From assembly GCF_900230185.1 (NCBI RefSeq), contig NZ_OCSR01000002.1, positions 4,340,001 to 4,404,000 on the forward strand: DNA of 64,000 bases. Reading direction: 5' to 3'. Shown piece by piece: positions 60,111 through 64,000 of this stretch. Every line of letters begins with the position of its first letter. The first letter of the stretch is position 1. The notes below the pieces were generated by a model. That model had not been told where the DNA came from, did no database searches, and was given only the letters and a program-made list of their open reading frames with translations. Position numbers and translations under genes: made by a program. Origin of the DNA: Burkholderia sp. OK233. Its GTDB lineage: Bacteria; Pseudomonadota; Gammaproteobacteria; Burkholderiales; Burkholderiaceae.

Positions 60111-61096
60111 GCAGTGGTTCCTTGCGTTCCTTCAACCGCCCGTTTCTTGCGATATCCCATCGAATCGTTGATTCGCCCGAGGATGTAGTCACCCGCGGCG
60201 ACCGGCTGGTACTTGAGTTCGGCATCGCTCGTACCGAGTTCGCGCGGATCGACCATCGCACCGTAAGTGGGATCATAGAACGTCGCGATCGAATAGCGCT
60301 CGCGCCCCGACGCATTGATCACGCGATGCAAGGTGGAGCGGAAGCGATCATTGGTCCAACGCGCCAGCAGATCGCCGACGTTCACCACGAAGCTGCCCTC
60401 GATCGGCGGCGCATCGACCCACGTATCGTTGGCGATCTCGCGCACCTGCAAGCCGCCCACCCGATCCTGCCACAGCAGGGTGATGCAGCCGTAGTCGGTA
60501 TGCGGCGCGACGCCGAACTGATCCGCGTCCGATTGGGGCGGCTGCGGCGGGTAGTAGACCATCTGCGTGCGCTGCATCCGCTTCGTATAGCGCGGTGCGA
60601 AGAAATGTTCGTCGACGCCGAGACTCACGGCCACGGCACGCAACAGGTCAGCACCGCATGCGGCGACCGCTTCGTAATAGCCGTAGAGCGCAGGCCGCAA
60701 CTCAGGCATGAAATCCGGCCAGTTGTTCGGCCCTCGCAGCGCCTGTCCGGCCTTCACATCGGGATCATCCTCAGGCAACTCGAGGCCGATGCTGAAGAAC
60801 TCCTTGTAGTCGGGGCGCTTCGCCTGATACATGGTGGCATCGCCGAGCGCGTTGAAACCGCGATGCCGTTGATTGACCGCCGCGCGCCGCTTCGTTTCAA
60901 CAGGAAACGCAAAGAACGTGCGGGCCGCCTGTTCGGCTGCATCGATCGCCGTTTGCGGCACGCCGTGATTGACGATGTAGAAGAAGCCGATCGTCGTGCA
61001 CGCTTCGCGGATTTCCTGCGCCACGCGCGTCAAAGCCTGCGGGTCGCCAGCACGCACGCCGGCAAGATCGATGATCGGAATGCGGGTCACGGGCAT
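60107..61096 (-). CDS. Isopenicillin N synthase-family 2OG/Fe(II) dioxygenase
   Basis: A 329-residue non-haem iron enzyme. The iron triad is His199, Asp201 and His257 (APHTDYGCITLLW and LHRVINASGRERYS); Arg267 with Ser269 binds 2-oxoglutarate or the equivalent carboxylate. The N-terminal DIOX_N domain (IPIIDLAGVRAGDPQALTRV, then GFFYIVNHGVP) precedes it. GGGAG lies 8 bases before the ATG at 61096. The substrate in bacteria is usually unknown. It heads an operon with the FAD oxidase and diverges from an amino acid ABC transporter, so an imported amino acid or derivative is a reasonable guess. Confidence 0.9.
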   Translation of the reverse strand: MPVTRIPIIDLAGVRAGDPQALTRVAQEIREACTTIGFFYIVNHGVPQTAIDAAEQAARTFFAFPVETKRRAAVNQRHRGFNALGDATMYQAKRPDYKEFFSIGLELPEDDPDVKAGQALRGPNNWPDFMPELRPALYGYYEAVAACGADLLRAVAVSLGVDEHFFAPRYTKRMQRTQMVYYPPQPPQSDADQFGVAPHTDYGCITLLWQDRVGGLQVREIANDTWVDAPPIEGSFVVNVGDLLARWTNDRFRSTLHRVINASGRERYSIATFYDPTYGAMVDPRELGTSDAELKYQPVAAGDYILGRINDSMGYRKKRAVEGTQGTTA

Positions 61097-61188
61097 TGAG
61101 TTGCTCCCTGTAGGGCTGGTCAATTCAACCGACGAAAGAGGCTGATGAATCACTCGCGACAGGCTCGCGTGCCTCGTGCATTCCAGTT

Positions 61189-61295
61189 GTATATACCGCC
61201 AAAAGCGTACCCGCAAGTTGCATTGCGCGCCTTTACGTAAGGGCTTTTCTCTACTCGCACGTTTATTTATTTCGCACGAAAACTGCGGTATATAC
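61189..61295. promoter_or_regulatory. Inverted copies of GTATATACCGC in the divergent promoter region
   Basis: GTATATACCGC at 61189-61199 and its exact reverse complement GCGGTATATAC at 61285-61295 lie 85 bp apart, one near each divergent operon. Each contains the self-complementary GTATATAC. The arrangement suggests one regulator controlling both the dioxygenase operon and the ABC transporter. No regulator gene is nearby in the window. Confidence 0.6.
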
Positions 61296-61371
61296 TGCAT
61301 CGCATGACTCGCGCCGGTCCCTACTGACGAACCGCTTTCGCGCGACACCGCTTTGCCAACCGGAGAATCCC

Positions 61372-62199
61372 ATGAGCATCCTTGCAGGCTGGAAGTGTCG
61401 TTTGGTCATGCTGGCGTTGTGCGGGGCAAGCGTCACCGCCCACGCGGAAGACCAGCTCGCCAAAGTGAAAAAAACAGGCGAACTGGTGGTCGGCACCGAG
61501 ATGCAGTTCGCGCCGTTCGACTTCCTTGAGAACGGCCAGCAAGCGGGCTTCAATAAGGATCTGTTCGCCGAGGTCGGCAAGGAAATGGGCGTGAAGGTGC
61601 GCTTCATCGACCTGCCATGGCCGAGCGTGCTGCCGGGTCTCGAAGCCGGCAAGTTCGATATGGTGGGCGGCCCGCTGACGGTCACGAAGGCGCGCATGGA
61701 ACGCTACACGTACACGCTGCCGATCGCGGACGCCACCGACGCGCTACTCAAGCGCGCCAACGACTCCGCAGTCAAGCAATCGTCGGATATCGCCGGCAAG
61801 ACGGTCGGCGCGGGCAAAGGCTCGGCCCAGCTCGATCAGTTGAAGACCTACGTCGCCACGTTGCCGAAGCCGCCTGAAATCCGCGAATACGTCGACAACA
61901 ATCAGGCCTACGCCGATCTCGCCGCCGGCCGCATCGCGGCGGTCGCGAACTCGATGACCAACATCGCGTACGTCGCCAAACAACGCCCTGAAACCTTCGC
62001 CGTAGTGCAACCACCGTTCGGCGCAAAGGTGTACTTTGCTTACTGCCTGCGTAAAGACGCGGACAGCAAGCCGCTCGCCGATGCCTTCAACGCCGCGCTC
62101 GTGAAAATGCACAACGACGGACGCCTCGCGACGTTGCAGAAAAAGTGGTTCGGTGTCGCGATGGATGCGCCTACAACGATGCCGGCGCCGAACTATTGA
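61372..62199 (+). CDS. Polar amino acid ABC transporter substrate-binding protein
   Basis: A 275-residue periplasmic binding protein of family 3. The signal peptide ends near SVTAHA (MLALCGASVTAHAEDQLAKV). VKKTGELVVGTEMQFAPFDFLENGQQAGFNKDLFAEVGKEMG is the signature of PF00497; the GPLTVTKARMERYTYTLPI segment and the pair GKTVGAGKGSA with the later NSMTNIAYVAK form the ligand cleft. GGAG stands before the ATG. It is the first gene of a four-gene transporter operon. The missing acidic and basic residue pattern makes the specific amino acid unclear. Confidence 0.9.
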   Translation: MSILAGWKCRLVMLALCGASVTAHAEDQLAKVKKTGELVVGTEMQFAPFDFLENGQQAGFNKDLFAEVGKEMGVKVRFIDLPWPSVLPGLEAGKFDMVGGPLTVTKARMERYTYTLPIADATDALLKRANDSAVKQSSDIAGKTVGAGKGSAQLDQLKTYVATLPKPPEIREYVDNNQAYADLAAGRIAAVANSMTNIAYVAKQRPETFAVVQPPFGAKVYFAYCLRKDADSKPLADAFNAALVKMHNDGRLATLQKKWFGVAMDAPTTMPAPNY

Positions 62200-62226
62200 T
62201 GCACTGATCTAGCGAGTGCGGCTCTT

Positions 62227-62877
62227 ATGTTCAGCACGACCGTCTTCCTCCAGGGCCTGCCGCTGCTGCTGCATGCGGCACTCGCCACCATCGGTATTTC
62301 GCTGACGGGTCTCCTGATCGGTTTCTTCGTCGCAATCGGCGTGTGTGCGGCACGTCTCTCCCCGAAGCGCTGGGCACGCATGTTCGGCGGCGCCTACGTG
62401 TTCTTTTTTCGCGGGGTGCCGATGCTGGTGCAACTGCTGCTGGTGTATTACCTGCTGCCGTTCGCCGGGATCAACGTATCGCCCATCGTCGCGGCAATCA
62501 GCGCCGTGTCGCTGTGTTCCGCTTCCTATATCGCCGAGATTCTGCGCGGTGGCTTTCTCAGCATTCCGCCGGGTCATCTCGAAGCCGCGCGCATGCTCGG
62601 GCTGTCACCGTTCGATATGCTGCGGCGCATTCTGGTGCCGCAGGCGTTCCGATTGACACTGCCTTCGCTCGTCAATGAAATGGTGCTGCTGATCAAGGCT
62701 TCGTCGCTGATTTCGGTGGTGGGCGTGGCCGAATTGACGCGCACTGCGCAGAACATCGCGGCCAGCACCTATCGGCCGCTCGAAGCCTACGTCGCGGCCG
62801 GGCTGATTTATTTCGTGATCTGCGGCACGCTGGCGCTCGTCGCGCATGCCGCCGAATATCGTTTGCAGCACGCCTGA
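62227..62877 (+). CDS. Polar amino acid ABC transporter permease (HisM/GlnP-type), first
   Basis: A 216-residue inner-membrane permease with about five helices. LLLHAALATIGISLTGLLIG, YVFFFRGVPMLVQLLLVYYL and the EAA loop (GHLEAARMLGLSPFDMLRRILVPQAFR) identify the His/Glu/Gln/Arg/opine family. It lies 27 bp after the binding-protein gene and pairs with the second permease to form the membrane channel. Confidence 0.92.
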   Translation: MFSTTVFLQGLPLLLHAALATIGISLTGLLIGFFVAIGVCAARLSPKRWARMFGGAYVFFFRGVPMLVQLLLVYYLLPFAGINVSPIVAAISAVSLCSASYIAEILRGGFLSIPPGHLEAARMLGLSPFDMLRRILVPQAFRLTLPSLVNEMVLLIKASSLISVVGVAELTRTAQNIAASTYRPLEAYVAAGLIYFVICGTLALVAHAAEYRLQHA

Positions 62878-62907
62878 CTTCCCTTGAGCTTGAGATTGAA
62901 ATAGGCC

Positions 62908-63570
62908 ATGCAAAAGCTCGACCCCACCGTCATCACGCACAATCTGCAGCCGATTGCCGCAGGTCTCGCGACCACGCTCGACACCTGGGCCGCGGGCGTC
63001 GCAATCGGCATTCTGATCGGCTTTCTCATCGCCGTGCTGCAACTCTTTTGCGGACGCTGGGTGCGCGGCGTATTGCGCTTCTATATCGAACTGTTTCGCG
63101 GCACGCCATTTCTGGTGCAGCTGTTTTTGCTGTACTACGGCGGCCCGTCCTTCGGCCTCACGCTCGAACCGATGACAGCCGGTGTGCTCGGCTTAGGCCT
63201 CTACGGCAGCGCGTATTTCGCCGAAGCCTTCCGCTCCGGTTTCCAATCGGTGCCACCCGGTCATCTCGAAGCGGCGTCCTGTCTCGGACTCACACGCTGG
63301 CAAGCCGTCCTGCGCATTCAGGTGCCGCAAATGCTAGTGCTGATCGTGCCTGCGTTGACCAATCTGATTATCGTGCTGAGCAAGGAAACCGCGGTGCTGT
63401 CGATCGTCACCGTCCCCGAGCTCACGTTCGTGCTGACCGGCATCGGTTCGGCCACCTTCGCTTTTGTCGAAACGCTGCTGGTGCTGTGCGTGTGCTATCT
63501 CGCGCTGGTCGAACTGACCTCGCGCGCGGGCATGTGGGCCGAAACCCGCATCGCGCGCTTCATGGCATGA
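62908..63570 (+). CDS. Polar amino acid ABC transporter permease, second
   Basis: A 220-residue inner-membrane permease. IAAGLATTLDTWAAGVAIGI, ELFRGTPFLVQLFLLYYGGPSFG and the EAA loop (GHLEAASCLGLTRWQAVLRIQVPQM) match the same family as the first permease. The two are clearly diverged paralogues, as usual in this group. It lies 30 bp after the first permease gene and 19 bp before the ATPase gene. Confidence 0.92.
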   Translation: MQKLDPTVITHNLQPIAAGLATTLDTWAAGVAIGILIGFLIAVLQLFCGRWVRGVLRFYIELFRGTPFLVQLFLLYYGGPSFGLTLEPMTAGVLGLGLYGSAYFAEAFRSGFQSVPPGHLEAASCLGLTRWQAVLRIQVPQMLVLIVPALTNLIIVLSKETAVLSIVTVPELTFVLTGIGSATFAFVETLLVLCVCYLALVELTSRAGMWAETRIARFMA

Positions 63571-63589
63571 ACGGAATCCAGACCCTCTT

Positions 63590-64000
63590 ATGAACGCTAT
63601 CGCCGACATGCCGTCCTCCACTTCCACCGCTGCCTTCGATACGCCGCCCGGCGCGCCGCTGATCGAAGTGCGCGACCTGAAGAAACGCTTTGGCGAAGTC
63701 GAAGTACTGCGCGGCGTCGATCTCGAGATCGCCCGCTCCGAAGTGGTCTGCATCATCGGCCCGTCGGGCTCGGGCAAGAGCACGCTGCTGCGCTGCCTCG
63801 CCGCGCTCGAAACCTACGATCAGGGCGACGTGCGCATCGAAGGCGAACTGCTCGGTTACAGCGAGCGCAATGGAAAACGCGTGCGAGCGTCGCAAGGCGA
63901 GATCAATCGCGTACGGCGCAACGTCGGCATGGTGTTTCAGCAATTCAATCTGTGGCCGCATATGACGGCGCTCGGCAATGTGATGGAAGCGTTGCTACGC
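63590..64000 (+). CDS. Polar amino acid ABC transporter ATP-binding protein, partial
   Basis: The first 137 residues of a GlnQ/HisP-type ATPase; the gene continues beyond 64000. After a 20-residue disordered leader, LIEVRDLKKRFGEVEVLRGV, then DLEIARSEVVCIIGPSGSGKST holds Walker A (GPSGSGKST). VGMVFQQFNLWPHMTALGNV is the Q-loop, with the FNLWPHMT signature that marks polar amino acid importers. It completes the operon. Signature and Walker B motifs fall outside the window. Confidence 0.92.
   Translation, partial: MNAIADMPSSTSTAAFDTPPGAPLIEVRDLKKRFGEVEVLRGVDLEIARSEVVCIIGPSGSGKSTLLRCLAALETYDQGDVRIEGELLGYSERNGKRVRASQGEINRVRRNVGMVFQQFNLWPHMTALGNVMEALLR

Noticed and set aside
1..64000. tRNA, rRNA, transposase, integrase or phage genes
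   Set aside because: I looked for conserved tRNA arms, rRNA stretches and DDE/recombinase motifs on both strands and saw none. A covariance-model search would be needed to exclude small RNAs.

Overview
The window is GC-rich, gene-dense chromosomal DNA from a betaproteobacterium of the Burkholderia/Paraburkholderia type. The Burkholderia-style trimeric porin, the cyanide-insensitive type cytochrome bd oxidase, the Avi_7169/Avi_7170-type CMD-domain genes and the many solute-binding-protein transporters all fit a soil or plant-associated generalist. The species call is inference. I found no rRNA or tRNA genes, insertion sequences, prophage or CRISPR array.

Layout. (1) 1-7446: a branched-chain-amino-acid-type (Liv) ABC transporter on the minus strand, with LivH and LivM fused into one chain. 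It diverges from a LysR regulator-FAD oxidoreductase-CMD-CMD operon whose substrate is unknown. (2) 7507-10702: a small secreted His/Pro/Gln-rich protein, a GNAT acetyltransferase, a MerR-like regulator and an orphan sulfonate-type binding protein. (3) 10941-15525: an operon of Baeyer-Villiger-type monooxygenase, SDR, di-iron-type metal hydrolase and epoxide-hydrolase-like enzyme. It sits behind a perfect inverted-repeat operator, and its last gene carries an in-frame 6-bp microsatellite. (4) 15500-18408: a glycolipid-binding-fold protein, a urea transporter, a class II aldolase and a 4-oxalocrotonate tautomerase homologue.

(5) 18664-38923 is the core of the window, a pectin/uronate catabolic island. 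Extracellular polygalacturonase (34417-36612) would release galacturonate. A porin, a TRAP transporter and two MFS permeases could import it. Two uronate dehydrogenase homologues plus an SMP-30 lactonase would give galactarate, and GarD dehydrates that to 5-keto-4-deoxyglucarate. From there two routes are encoded together: KdgD plus ketoglutarate-semialdehyde dehydrogenase to 2-oxoglutarate, and GarL plus GarR to pyruvate and glycerate. One FadR-type GntR regulator lies in the middle. I see eight copies of an 18-bp near-palindrome close to TTGTACGATGACGTATAA in front of the island's transcription units, which suggests a single regulon.

(6) 39342-46861: a DUF2867 protein, a chloroperoxidase-type hydrolase, a HigBA toxin-antitoxin pair, and an IclR/acyl-CoA dehydrogenase/CitMHS transporter/CoA-transferase cluster that probably degrades a di- or tricarboxylic acid. 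(7) 47280-49898: cioAB cytochrome bd oxidase with a DUF2474 micro-subunit, behind a perfect FNR/ANR box. (8) 50239-52833: a NarL-type response regulator facing a hybrid histidine kinase tail to tail. (9) 53188-58582: a sigma-factor-like protein, an 1136-residue fusion of a GMC oxidoreductase (with a ferredoxin-like Cys cluster) to an alpha/beta hydrolase with a Cys nucleophile, and an orphan ModA-like binding protein. (10) 58674-64000: an IPNS-type dioxygenase/FAD-oxidase operon divergent from a polar amino acid ABC transporter, with inverted copies of one operator-like sequence between them. The last transporter gene runs off the window.
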